Source of the DNA: Desulfobacter sp. | Lineage (GTDB): Bacteria > Desulfobacterota > Desulfobacteria > Desulfobacterales > Desulfobacteraceae | NCBI GenBank assembly: GCA_028768525.1 | Contig: CP054837.1 | Coordinates: forward strand, 496,001 to 560,000 | DNA: 64,000 nucleotides | Direction of reading: 5' to 3' | In this document: positions 7,975 to 16,290 of the stretch, in pieces | Numbering within the stretch: position 1 is the stretch's first letter | How the letters are laid out: the number at the start of each line of letters is the position of its first letter | Notes under the pieces: generated by a model | What the model was told of the DNA's origin: nothing | The model's input: only the letters and a program-made list of their open reading frames with translations | Database searches by the model: none | Translations under genes and position numbers: made by a program

Positions 7975-10110
7975 CTAAGGCGCTTTGGCCACCCATTTCC
8001 GGATGGCGGAAAACACCCGCTCCCGCTTAATGGGCTTGGAAAGGAAATCATTCATGCCCACGATCCGGCATTCCTCTTTGAAATCGTCCAGGACATTTGC
8101 AGAAAGGGCCAGCACCGGAACCGGTGAAAGGCCTTTTTGTTTTTCATGGGCGCGGAGCCTTCGGGTGGTCTCGAATCCGTCCATCACCGGCATATTGATA
8201 TCCATCAGGATTAGATCGTATTTCCCTGGAGAACCGCGATAGGCATCCAGGGCCTCTTTGCCGTTGTCCGCCACATCCACCCGGTATCCGGCCTTGCTCA
8301 TCATCAGCCGGGTCATCTGCTGGTTCACCGGATTATCTTCCACCAGGAGAATACGGGCACCGGTTTTTATATCCTCGGAAATGGAATGGGCGGTGACCAG
8401 CCTGCCCGTCTCAGGGTCCCCGTCCTGCCTGCCGGCGGTGCCCATCAGGCGGGCGGCCATGTCCAAAAGCAGATGCCTCCGGACGGGCTTGGGGATAAAT
8501 CCCTTGAATCCACAATTCTCGCATATCCGTGCGATGCCCGGATAAGGGGCTGCACAGGCCATCCATGGAAAGGGGGAATCTCCGGGCGACCGGCCGCCCA
8601 TACAGGCGGCAATATTTTCTGTTCCGGTTTTAAGGGACTTGCCGAAATCCATGATACCCAGATCATAATCCCCCTGAGCATCCGCCCCGGCATCACGGAC
8701 ATGGACCCCCACCCCTGCCGATTCAAGGGCATGGGCAAGAATCCCGGCGGAATCGCTGCCGGCTGAAACCAAAAGAATCTGCTTTCCCTCAAGGCCTGCC
8801 GGCTTTACCATCGGGCCATGGGTGGCCTCACTGTATTCCAGGCAGGTATTAAAATAAAAGACAGAGCCCTTGCCCAGAACAGATTCCACCCGGATGTCTC
8901 CGCCCATCTTCCGGGCAATATTCCTTGAAATGGCCAGTCCAAGGCCGGTGCCGCTGTGACGGCGCACCACATCTGCTTCGGACTGGACAAATGGCTTGAA
9001 TATGGCGTCAAGGTGCTCAGGGGCAATGCCGGTCCCGGTATCGGTTACCGCCACCCTGAGCATGGTATGCCTGTCCCCGGCCGGAGTGGCATCCAATTCC
9101 AGTGAAATACTGCCTTTGGCGGTAAACTTTACGGCATTGCCCAAAAGATTCAATAGAATCTGCCGGAACCTGTGGGGGTCGCCGATGACTTTTGCCGGCA
9201 CATCCTCGGAAATCCTGCAGACCAGCTCCACACTGGATTCGTCCACCTGGGTACGGATCACGTCGATGATGTCAAAACAGAGCACCTCCGGATCAAAGGG
9301 CAGATACTCCAGATGCAGTTTGCCGGATTCCACCTTTGAAAAATCAAGGATATCGTCGACCACCGCCAGAAGGGTGTCGCAGGAAAATTTTGCGCTTTCC
9401 AGAAAGGATCTCTGCTCCTCATCCAGGGCCGTATCCATGAGCATATCCGTGTACCCCACAATCCCGTTGAGGGGGGTGCGGATCTCGTGGCTCATGGCGG
9501 CCAGAAAATAGGTCTTGGCCCTTGAGGCCTCTTCTGCCTCCCGGGCCAGGCGCCCGGACTCCTCCATGGCGTTTCGGAGCTGCTCGTTGGTATTCTTCAG
9601 GTCAATGAGATGGCGTTTTTCCCTGGAGATCCGCTGGATCCTGGCCAGGGCGGCATTGATCTTAAAGGGCTTGGTCATGTAGTCCGAAGCGCCGGCATCC
9701 ATGATATCCACGTAGGAATACTGGGCCGCATGTCCGGTCATAATGATGAAATCAATATCCGGATACCTGGCCTTCACCAGCTTAAGCAGATCAATACCGT
9801 CCATGCCGGGCATTGAAATATCGGAGATGACCAGATCGACCCCGGGAGAATCTTCCGAACGGATCATCTCCCAGGCGGTTTCGGCATCTTTGGCGTCCAG
9901 GCAGAAGAACCCGGACCGGGCCAGGGCCTTTGTCAGAAGCATCCTTAAACTGGCCTCGTCGTCCACCACCAGAATATTCCGGATGGAAGATTCCGCCGCG
10001 GCATCCCCGGGGCCTTTTGCCCAGTCATTTGCCGGGGCCGGTCGGCTATCCTGGTCCTCCGGCGGTATGCCGCCTGTAGTGGCGGCAGGTATGTCTGTCG
10101 GCTTAGTCAT
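7975..10110 (-). CDS. Hybrid sensor histidine kinase with N- and C-terminal receiver domains
   Basis: A soluble phosphorelay protein of 711 residues. Order: receiver domain (about 45-160, phospho-Asp D97 in VISDISMPGMDG); a short coiled coil; HisKA dimerisation helix with MSHEIRTPLNG (H207); HATPase domain with GTGIAP and GTGLGLAI motifs; a degenerate receiver-like stretch (about 445-560, beginning KQILLVSAG); and a canonical C-terminal receiver (ILLVEDNPVNQQ; D637 in LILMDINMPVMDG). There is no membrane segment or PAS domain, so the input probably comes through the first receiver. The gene overlaps the end of efp by eight bases and is convergent with topA. The target pathway is unknown. Confidence 0.93.
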   Translation of the reverse strand: MTKPTDIPAATTGGIPPEDQDSRPAPANDWAKGPGDAAAESSIRNILVVDDEASLRMLLTKALARSGFFCLDAKDAETAWEMIRSEDSPGVDLVISDISMPGMDGIDLLKLVKARYPDIDFIIMTGHAAQYSYVDIMDAGASDYMTKPFKINAALARIQRISREKRHLIDLKNTNEQLRNAMEESGRLAREAEEASRAKTYFLAAMSHEIRTPLNGIVGYTDMLMDTALDEEQRSFLESAKFSCDTLLAVVDDILDFSKVESGKLHLEYLPFDPEVLCFDIIDVIRTQVDESSVELVCRISEDVPAKVIGDPHRFRQILLNLLGNAVKFTAKGSISLELDATPAGDRHTMLRVAVTDTGTGIAPEHLDAIFKPFVQSEADVVRRHSGTGLGLAISRNIARKMGGDIRVESVLGKGSVFYFNTCLEYSEATHGPMVKPAGLEGKQILLVSAGSDSAGILAHALESAGVGVHVRDAGADAQGDYDLGIMDFGKSLKTGTENIAACMGGRSPGDSPFPWMACAAPYPGIARICENCGFKGFIPKPVRRHLLLDMAARLMGTAGRQDGDPETGRLVTAHSISEDIKTGARILLVEDNPVNQQMTRLMMSKAGYRVDVADNGKEALDAYRGSPGKYDLILMDINMPVMDGFETTRRLRAHEKQKGLSPVPVLALSANVLDDFKEECRIVGMNDFLSKPIKRERVFSAIRKWVAKAP

Positions 10111-10666
10111 TCACCCGTTCGACATATTCCCGAGAACGGGTATCCACCCGGATCATCTGTCCTTCGTTGACAAAGGGCGGCACCTGGAGTTCAAACCCGG
10201 TTTCAAGGGTGGCGGGCTTGGTGTCCCCGGTGGCGGTATCCCCTTTGGCCCAGGGTTCGGCAGTGACCACTTGAAGGACGACAAAATTGGGCAGGGTGAC
10301 GCCGATGGGATTGCCGTTGTGCAGCAATACGGTACATACGGTATTGTCCTTGAGCAGGTCGGTGCAGTCCCCAATCTGGTCTTTGGTCAGAAAGATCTGT
10401 TCGTAGTTGGTGGAATTCATGAAACACCAGGTATCCTGGTCGGAATATAGGTATTCCATATCCACTTCTTCAAGGTCGGCTTTTTCAAACTTGTCACCGG
10501 ATCTGTAGGTCCGTTCAAACTGGGCGCCGGTAATCATATTTTTGAGTTTGCACTTGTACAGGGACTGGCCCTTGCCCGGCTTTTTAAACTCAAAGCCCAC
10601 AATCACGTGGGGATCACCGTCTAGTTCCAGTTTAAGGCCTTTTCTCAAATCACTGGCTAAATACAT
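10103..10666 (-). CDS. efp: Elongation factor P
   Basis: EF-P rescues ribosomes stalled on polyproline stretches. The 187-residue protein has the KOW-like N-terminal domain with the loop KKPGKGQ; K32 is at the position that is modified in lysine-type EF-Ps. OB domains follow, with FMNSTNYEQIFL and the C-terminal signature (KVDTRSREYVERV-like: RVDTRSREYVERVND). No epmA or epmB is in the window, so the modification cannot be inferred. A sigma-70 promoter lies upstream and the RBS TAGGAGAAAT precedes the ATG. The stop overlaps the start of the hybrid kinase, which suggests one transcript. Confidence 0.97.
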   Translation of the reverse strand: MYLASDLRKGLKLELDGDPHVIVGFEFKKPGKGQSLYKCKLKNMITGAQFERTYRSGDKFEKADLEEVDMEYLYSDQDTWCFMNSTNYEQIFLTKDQIGDCTDLLKDNTVCTVLLHNGNPIGVTLPNFVVLQVVTAEPWAKGDTATGDTKPATLETGFELQVPPFVNEGQMIRVDTRSREYVERVND

Positions 10667-10708
10667 TATTTCTCCTAAAATTCAGGGGTTAGAAATTGAT
10701 ATTAATCT

Positions 10709-10737
10709 TATATAAAAGTGCCCATAATAAACCACAA
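10709..10737 (-). promoter_or_regulatory. Sigma-70 promoter for efp
   Basis: On the minus strand TTGTGG (10732-10737) and TATATA (10709-10714) are separated by 17 bases. Transcription would start near 10702, about 35 bases before the efp start codon. It lies in the divergent efp/guaA intergenic region. This is a consensus match only. Confidence 0.55.
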
Positions 10738-10838
10738 TACGGGCATATTGGCAAGATCCCTTTAAAAACAACTTGCTTTTTGCCGCCATTTATAGGAAAA
10801 TTCGCTGATTTAGAGTTTAACCCTTTCAGGAAAGCATC

Positions 10839-12368
10839 ATGATCATAGTAATTGATTTTGGATCACAGTTTAACCAGCTTATTGCCAGGCGGGTCAGGGA
10901 AAATAACGTATACTGCCAGGTGGAGCCGGCGGATATCTCCCTTGACAAGATTAAAGAAATGAATCCGGTGGGGATCATCCTTTCCGGCGGCCCCTCTTCC
11001 ATTTACGAAGAGAACAGCCCTCAGATCGATGCAGGGATTTTTGATTTGGGCATTCCGGTGCTGGGCATCTGCTACGGCATGCAGTTCATGGTCCACACCC
11101 TGGGCGGCACCATTGAACGGGCTGAAAAACGGGAATACGGTTTCGCAGAACTGCAGCTCAAGGAATCCGGCCATCTGTTCAAGGATATGGAAGATTCATT
11201 CCAGTGCTGGATGAGCCACGGCGATTCCGCCAAAACCCTTCCCGACGGATTTGTGACCACCGCCTCCACGGAAAATACCGAAATCGCCGCCATTGCCGAC
11301 CACGCCAGGAAATTCTACGGCCTCCAGCTCCACCCCGAAGTGGAGCACTCGGTGAACGGATCCCTGATGATCCGCCATTTCCTCTTTGATATCTGCGGAT
11401 GCGAAAAGAACTGGACCATGAAGTCCTTCTGCGACGGTGCGGTTGCCCAGATCAAGGACGCCGTCGGAGACAAAAAAGTCATCATGGGACTGTCCGGCGG
11501 CGTGGATTCCTCGGTTGCCGCGACCCTGATTCACAAGGCCGTGGGCAAAAACCTGCACTGCATTTTCGTGAACAACGGGTTGCTGCGCCACAATGAACAG
11601 GAACAACTTGAAATCAGCCTCACCCAGAACCTGGACATGAACATTAAGTTTGTGGATGCCAGGGAAAAATTCCTAACCGCCCTTGAAGGGGTGACCGATC
11701 CTGAACAGAAGCGAAAAATAATCGGAAAACTCTTCATCGAGGTATTTGATGCAGAGGCTAAAAAAATCGAAGGGGCCGAGTTTCTCGGACAGGGCACCCT
11801 TTACCCGGATATCATCGAATCCAAATCCGCATTCGGCGGCCCCACCTCCATTATCAAGTCCCATCACAACGTGGGGGGCCTGCCAGAGGAGATGAACCTA
11901 AAGCTTATCGAACCCCTCCAGTTGCTCTTTAAAGACGAGGTCAGAAAACTGGGCCTTGAAATGGGCATCAACGAAGACCTGATCTGGCGCCAGCCCTTCC
12001 CAGGCCCCGGCCTTGCCATCCGGATCATGGGAGATATCACCGAAGAACGACTGGATATTCTGAGAAAAGCCGATACCATTCTGCTGGATGAAATCCGGAA
12101 AGCCGGGCTCTACCGCAAGCTGTGGCAATCCTTTGTGGTTCTGCTTCCGGTCAAGAGTGTCGGCGTCATGGGGGACCAGCGGACCTTTGCCAATTGCGTC
12201 GCCGTTCGCGCGGTAACATCCAACGATGCCATGACTGCCGATTGGGCCAAGCTTCCCCACGACCTGCTGGGCAAAATCTCCAACCGCATCATCAATGAAG
12301 TGGACAAGATCAACCGGGTGGTATTCGACATCACGTCCAAACCTCCGGGAACCATAGAATGGGAATAA
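10839..12368 (+). CDS. guaA: GMP synthase (glutamine-hydrolysing)
   Basis: Converts XMP, ATP and glutamine to GMP. The N-terminal class I glutamine amidotransferase has the nucleophile C78 in GICYGMQ and the His/Glu pair in LHPEVEHS. The ATP pyrophosphatase domain has the PP-loop LSGGVDSSVA at residues 218-227. The C-terminal dimerisation domain ends with the family signature DITSKPPGTIEWE. The length of 509 is standard. The 172-base gap upstream to efp is divergent; I see no purine riboswitch in it. A GC-rich hairpin follows the gene. Confidence 0.98.
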   Translation: MIIVIDFGSQFNQLIARRVRENNVYCQVEPADISLDKIKEMNPVGIILSGGPSSIYEENSPQIDAGIFDLGIPVLGICYGMQFMVHTLGGTIERAEKREYGFAELQLKESGHLFKDMEDSFQCWMSHGDSAKTLPDGFVTTASTENTEIAAIADHARKFYGLQLHPEVEHSVNGSLMIRHFLFDICGCEKNWTMKSFCDGAVAQIKDAVGDKKVIMGLSGGVDSSVAATLIHKAVGKNLHCIFVNNGLLRHNEQEQLEISLTQNLDMNIKFVDAREKFLTALEGVTDPEQKRKIIGKLFIEVFDAEAKKIEGAEFLGQGTLYPDIIESKSAFGGPTSIIKSHHNVGGLPEEMNLKLIEPLQLLFKDEVRKLGLEMGINEDLIWRQPFPGPGLAIRIMGDITEERLDILRKADTILLDEIRKAGLYRKLWQSFVVLLPVKSVGVMGDQRTFANCVAVRAVTSNDAMTADWAKLPHDLLGKISNRIINEVDKINRVVFDITSKPPGTIEWE

Positions 12369-12397
12369 GGGTCAGGCCCTGAAGGCGATAGACCCGG

Positions 12398-12423
12398 CCG
12401 GCCCGGACGTTCATCCGGGCCGG
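12398..12423 (+). terminator. GC-rich hairpin after guaA
   Basis: CCGGCCCGGA and TCCGGGCCGG form a perfect ten-pair stem with a six-base loop, 30 bases after the guaA stop. There is no U-run after it, so it is a weak intrinsic terminator at best, or an mRNA-stabilising 3' end. Confidence 0.5.
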
Positions 12424-12514
12424 TCTGCAACGATCCAATAAGAGCGCAGGACAAACCCGTTTAATCTGTATTAAATAAAAAACCGCCAGGGAATAGAAAC
12501 AGGACGCAGCACAA

Positions 12515-13537
12515 ATGAACCAGAACAGCCTCGGAAACTACAGAAGCGACATTTCCAACCTGTCTGATGAGCCTGAAAAAAAAAAGGCGGCCGGAGATGA
12601 TATCCAGGCCGCCATGTACCACCAGGAAGTCAACACCCTTAAAATAGAAAAGCTCTCCCAGCGGATCACCATTATCTCCATCATCATTCCCTGCATCATC
12701 ATCGCCATCCTGGCCTTTGCCTATATCGACATGAAAGAGAGGGTGGTGGATGTGGATGAAACCCAGGGAAGCCATGTTGAGCAGATTGCCAGGACATTGG
12801 AGGAGAAGCTCAATGCCCTGGACGTCCGCATTGCCAAAGCCACCTTTGACCTGGACGAAAAACTGGCGCTCATTGAAGAAAAAAGCAAGACCCTGGAAAA
12901 CCAGGCCGCCAAAATATCCTCTTCCAAGGCCGACCTCAAATCCGTAGAAACGGCCCTGGCAAAGATCGAAAAGAGAATAAAGGCCAACGCCGGACAGGAC
13001 AAATCCACCCTGGCCGCCATTGAACGGGTCAAAAAGCAGCTCCAGACCGCCATAAAGAAGAACAATGACCAGTTCAAAACGGCTTCGGGAAAAATCAAAG
13101 AAGAAATCCAGTTGTTCAAAGAAGAATTTGACGCCCGGCTGCTTGAATTGTCCGCCTACGAACAGGAGATTGCCGCACTCACGAAATCCACCGGGCTCCT
13201 GGACAAAAAGATCAAGACCCTGAAATCGGATATTGAAAAAGCCTTCGACCAAAAGATGGACAGCAGACTGGCCACCCTGAAACAATCTCTGGAGAAATCC
13301 ATTAAAGGTGTGGAAGACAAAATAAAGGCACAGAAGGCCGCCGCTCCCAAAGCAGCACCTGCCGCCAAGCCTAAAGCCAAACCCGCAGCAAAAAAGACGC
13401 AGGCCGCAGCCCCAAAGCCTGCCCCCGAACCCAAACTGCCCGAACCCAAACTGCCCGAACCCAAACTGCCCGAGCCCGTGGCACCGCCCGTGTCCACCAC
13501 CCCTTCGGGCATCTCAGAGCAGAATCTCACACAATAG
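12515..13537 (+). CDS. Membrane-anchored coiled-coil protein with Ala/Pro/Lys-rich tail
   Basis: The family is not recognised. The 340-residue protein has a charged cytoplasmic N-terminus (about 55 residues), one membrane span (about 57-73, ISIIIPCIIIAILAFAY), then a long region of Lys/Glu/Ala-rich heptads (about 75-270) that should form an extended coiled coil outside the membrane. The tail is low complexity: AAPKAAPAAKPKAKPAA, then three tandem PEPKL units and a Pro-rich end. The architecture suggests a structural spacer or tether in the periplasm. The next gene starts 15 bases downstream on the same strand, so the two are probably co-transcribed and may work together. Confidence 0.75.
   Translation: MNQNSLGNYRSDISNLSDEPEKKKAAGDDIQAAMYHQEVNTLKIEKLSQRITIISIIIPCIIIAILAFAYIDMKERVVDVDETQGSHVEQIARTLEEKLNALDVRIAKATFDLDEKLALIEEKSKTLENQAAKISSSKADLKSVETALAKIEKRIKANAGQDKSTLAAIERVKKQLQTAIKKNNDQFKTASGKIKEEIQLFKEEFDARLLELSAYEQEIAALTKSTGLLDKKIKTLKSDIEKAFDQKMDSRLATLKQSLEKSIKGVEDKIKAQKAAAPKAAPAAKPKAKPAAKKTQAAAPKPAPEPKLPEPKLPEPKLPEPVAPPVSTTPSGISEQNLTQ
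13424..13468 (+). repeat. Three 15-base tandem repeats inside the coiled-coil gene
   Basis: CCCGAACCCAAACTG is repeated three times without change and followed by a partial, diverged copy. It encodes the PEPKL units near the C-terminus. Perfect identity suggests recent slippage, so copy number may vary among strains. Confidence 0.85.
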
Positions 13538-13552
13538 ACCCGATCATTTACC

Positions 13553-15196
13553 ATGGGCATGTTGCCACCCAACAAAACCGGCAGAATTGATACTGAAAAT
13601 TTCCTTGCCGGACCTGTCAGGGATTTCAGTGCCGCCTACATGGCTGTGAAATACCTGGCGGACCATATCCGGAACCACCCTGAAACCATTACCGGCACAA
13701 CCATAGAGGTGCTGGCCGGGGTCATCGAATCCAGCCGCTTCCAGAAACAGAAACAGGTGCTTTTCCTTTACGGTGAAGCCGCCGACGCCATGGTATCCAT
13801 GGCCATCCTGCCCCAGTTTCCGGTGTCAGCCCCCATTATCCCCCGCCTGCTGGCCATGCTGGACCGGGCCCAGGGCAAACGCCTCAGGGCGGTCTCCCAG
13901 GCCCTTGGCCGCCTGCCCGTATCCTTTACCCAGGAATTGGCCCTCCCCGGACCGGATACTGATGCGCCGGAACCGGCCATGGAAATAGACTTTGATACCC
14001 TTGCCGGGGCCCTGGCCTGTCGTCGGGAGGTATCCTTTGCCTGGAAGGGCAGAAGCCTGGCTTTGAAAACCGGCCAAACAATTCTGGGAATTATCAAATT
14101 TGCCCATTCGCCGGAAAATATAAGGGAACTGCTTTCAGAAGCCATATGGATGGAGCAGTTGAATGACAGCCTTCCCCAGCCCGGGGTTGCCCTGCCCCGC
14201 CCCTTTCAGCTCAGGGGCAGACTCCTGTTCAAACTCTCAGGCAACCTTCCCCCGGGCGGGCCCGCCAGTATTAAGAAGGGGATATGCATCGCCTTTATCC
14301 CCTGCCCCGGGTATTACGATTATCCCAACCATCACCCGGAACGTTTCACCCCGGACCTGCTTAAAGCCATTTTTTTTAAAAATGCCGAATTTTTAGGCCG
14401 GCTCAGCCGCGCAGGGGTGTTTCATACCGCCCTGATCCCCCTGTTCCACAACCGGGTGCAGCGAAACAGACGCAACGACAACGGGGCCTATTTATGGGAA
14501 CACGGCGGGCGGCTGGACCAATGGCTGGACTCCTGCCGGTTTCCCAACTTCGCCGCCTCCGGCCCCAGGGATTTCGAACACCTTGATGCCACTGCCGCCA
14601 GCAGCGGCAGCGGCAAGCTCAGGCATTATATCGGGGAACACCTGCTCAGCTTCATACTGGTTATCGGCAGCTGCTTTCGGAATAAAGCCCCCGCCCGCCG
14701 GGGCAGAGACGGAGACAACCGCCCCTGTGATACCCGGGATCTTTTCCACCTGCCCCTGTTTTCCGAACTGGTCAACGGTGTATGCCGTGCTTATTTCAAG
14801 GGACTGGTGGACCGCCCCTGCCCACCTGACACTCTTCTTGCACCAAGAAATCTGATTCAGGCATTGATCAGCGCCATGGGAAAGGATGAACACATGGAGG
14901 AGGTGCTCAGGGTCAGGGACCAGGAAGTTATGGATGACGCGGCCTTCAAAACCTTTTTAACGGAACGGGGTCTCAATCCGGATATGGAAAAGGGTCTGGC
15001 GGATATCGTGCTGGAAACCGGCCCCCACCTGGGGGGATTTAACCGGCCGATCTCCGTTCCCATGCTCATCGACCAATTGTTCCGGTTTTCAGCATTCTGC
15101 ACGGCCCACTGCTATCTGGAGGGAAGGCAACAGGCGGGGGCTGACGCATTACCGGACCAGCAGCCGGTCTCCCGGGTGGATCATCTTTTTGTATGA
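13553..15196 (+). CDS. Predicted protein-kinase-fold protein lacking the catalytic Asp (SidJ-related pseudokinase-like)
   Basis: A 547-residue cytoplasmic protein with no signal or membrane segment. Residues about 20-140 look like alpha-helical HEAT-type repeats. The following part reads like a kinase fold: ILGIIKFA (K182) would be the beta-3 lysine, LLSEAIWMEQL the C-helix glutamate (E196 or E201), GVFHTALIPLFHN (H291 to N300) the catalytic loop with Ala where the Asp should be, and RDFEHL (D340) the DFG-type metal site. I recall the label SidJ-related pseudokinase for similar Desulfobacterota proteins, but cannot confirm it. SidJ of Legionella is a pseudokinase that glutamylates proteins. 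No clear RBS precedes the ATG. The 3' end overlaps the convergent lytic transglycosylase by 48 bases. Confidence 0.6.
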   Translation: MGMLPPNKTGRIDTENFLAGPVRDFSAAYMAVKYLADHIRNHPETITGTTIEVLAGVIESSRFQKQKQVLFLYGEAADAMVSMAILPQFPVSAPIIPRLLAMLDRAQGKRLRAVSQALGRLPVSFTQELALPGPDTDAPEPAMEIDFDTLAGALACRREVSFAWKGRSLALKTGQTILGIIKFAHSPENIRELLSEAIWMEQLNDSLPQPGVALPRPFQLRGRLLFKLSGNLPPGGPASIKKGICIAFIPCPGYYDYPNHHPERFTPDLLKAIFFKNAEFLGRLSRAGVFHTALIPLFHNRVQRNRRNDNGAYLWEHGGRLDQWLDSCRFPNFAASGPRDFEHLDATAASSGSGKLRHYIGEHLLSFILVIGSCFRNKAPARRGRDGDNRPCDTRDLFHLPLFSELVNGVCRAYFKGLVDRPCPPDTLLAPRNLIQALISAMGKDEHMEEVLRVRDQEVMDDAAFKTFLTERGLNPDMEKGLADIVLETGPHLGGFNRPISVPMLIDQLFRFSAFCTAHCYLEGRQQAGADALPDQQPVSRVDHLFV

Positions 15197-16246
15197 AAAT
15201 TTATTGAGCCGCAGCAGGGACGACAGAGTCATTTTATACTGGGTGGCGATTCCCGTGAGGCTCTCCCCCGGCCGGACCACATGTATTTTCACACTTTCCT
15301 GGGCCTTCCAGGCCCTGTGGAGGGCTGTAAAATTTTCTTTAAATCCTTTTTCTTTTCCTTTGGGCACCAGGACCGTTCCGCTGCCGCCGGTCAGGTAGTA
15401 CCCCCGGATATCCGGATTATAATCCTTAAGGGTTTTAAACGAAATTCCAGCAGATTTGGCGATGATGGAGAGGGGAATATCCCCGTCCACGGAAAAATTG
15501 AGTTTTGAATAGGTAAACACCGGATAAAGATCCTGGGGGGTCAGACCGAAACCATAGGCTTCCGGATGTTCTATAATCAGCTTTGCCGCCACAATTTTCA
15601 ACAGATACCGCTGGGTCTCCAGGGGCAGGTACAAGGAAAAGAAATCTTTGGTTTCCTGGGCCTCTATTTCACGATTCAGCCCAAACTCCCCCATATTATA
15701 AGCGGCAATGGCCAGAAGATAGGAGCCGAATTGGGTTTTGAGTTTTTCAAAATACCGGCAGGCCGCTTCTGTGGATTTAAACAGATTCTTCCGCTGGTCT
15801 ACTTTATTATCGATTCTCAGGCCGTAGCGTTTGCCTGTACTTTTCAGAAACTGCCAATAACCGACGGCCCCCTTCCCGGACCGGCTGTGGGGAAGCAGGG
15901 CGCTTTCAACAATGGGCAGGTATTTCAGATCATCGGGCAGTTTTTCCTTTTTCAGAATCCGCTCGATGTGGGGAAAATACCGGTGGGCCCGTTTAAGCCA
16001 GAGCACCACCTGGGGACGGTTCCACACCGACAGCATCATCTCTTTTTCCAGCCGCTCCCGGATTTCCGCCACCTCATAGGGAATTTTTTCGCCGCAGAGC
16101 CGTATCACGCCGGAAAACCGGGTGATTTCCACCAATGTGGGGATGTGGCTTCTGACGATGGGCTTACTTACTTTTTCACCGGCCTGGCCGGGTGCTGCAG
16201 ACAGCATCAGGCATATAAGAACGGCCGGGATTATTAATCGGTTCAT
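15149..16246 (-). CDS. MltD-like lytic transglycosylase with LysM domain
   Basis: Cleaves peptidoglycan glycan strands in the periplasm with formation of anhydromuramic ends. The 365-residue protein has a signal peptide (about 1-22, cleavage near GQAGEK), an SLT domain with the catalytic glutamate E114 in PIVESALLPHSRSGKGAVGYWQ, the AAYNMGE and TQRYLLKIVAAK motifs of the MltD group, an incomplete LysM-like middle part and one clear C-terminal LysM (about 318-363, HVVRPGESLTGIATQY). E. coli MltD has two LysM repeats. GGAGAAA lies eight bases before the ATG. The end overlaps the pseudokinase-like gene tail to tail. Confidence 0.92.
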   Translation of the reverse strand: MNRLIIPAVLICLMLSAAPGQAGEKVSKPIVRSHIPTLVEITRFSGVIRLCGEKIPYEVAEIRERLEKEMMLSVWNRPQVVLWLKRAHRYFPHIERILKKEKLPDDLKYLPIVESALLPHSRSGKGAVGYWQFLKSTGKRYGLRIDNKVDQRKNLFKSTEAACRYFEKLKTQFGSYLLAIAAYNMGEFGLNREIEAQETKDFFSLYLPLETQRYLLKIVAAKLIIEHPEAYGFGLTPQDLYPVFTYSKLNFSVDGDIPLSIIAKSAGISFKTLKDYNPDIRGYYLTGGSGTVLVPKGKEKGFKENFTALHRAWKAQESVKIHVVRPGESLTGIATQYKMTLSSLLRLNKFSYKKMIHPGDRLLVR

Positions 16247-16290
16247 GGGGGTTTCTCCGAAATCTGGGCAATTGAAAATACCTGGGTATC

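Noticed and set aside
12461..13285. Minus-strand ORF opposite the coiled-coil gene, rich in Phe and Gly
   Set aside because: Phe/Gly/Gln-rich translation is the reverse of Lys/Glu/Pro codons. No signal or motif supports it.
13424..13468. Tandem repeat considered as a CRISPR or other array
   Set aside because: The units are 15 bases, contiguous and in frame in a coding gene; no spacers.
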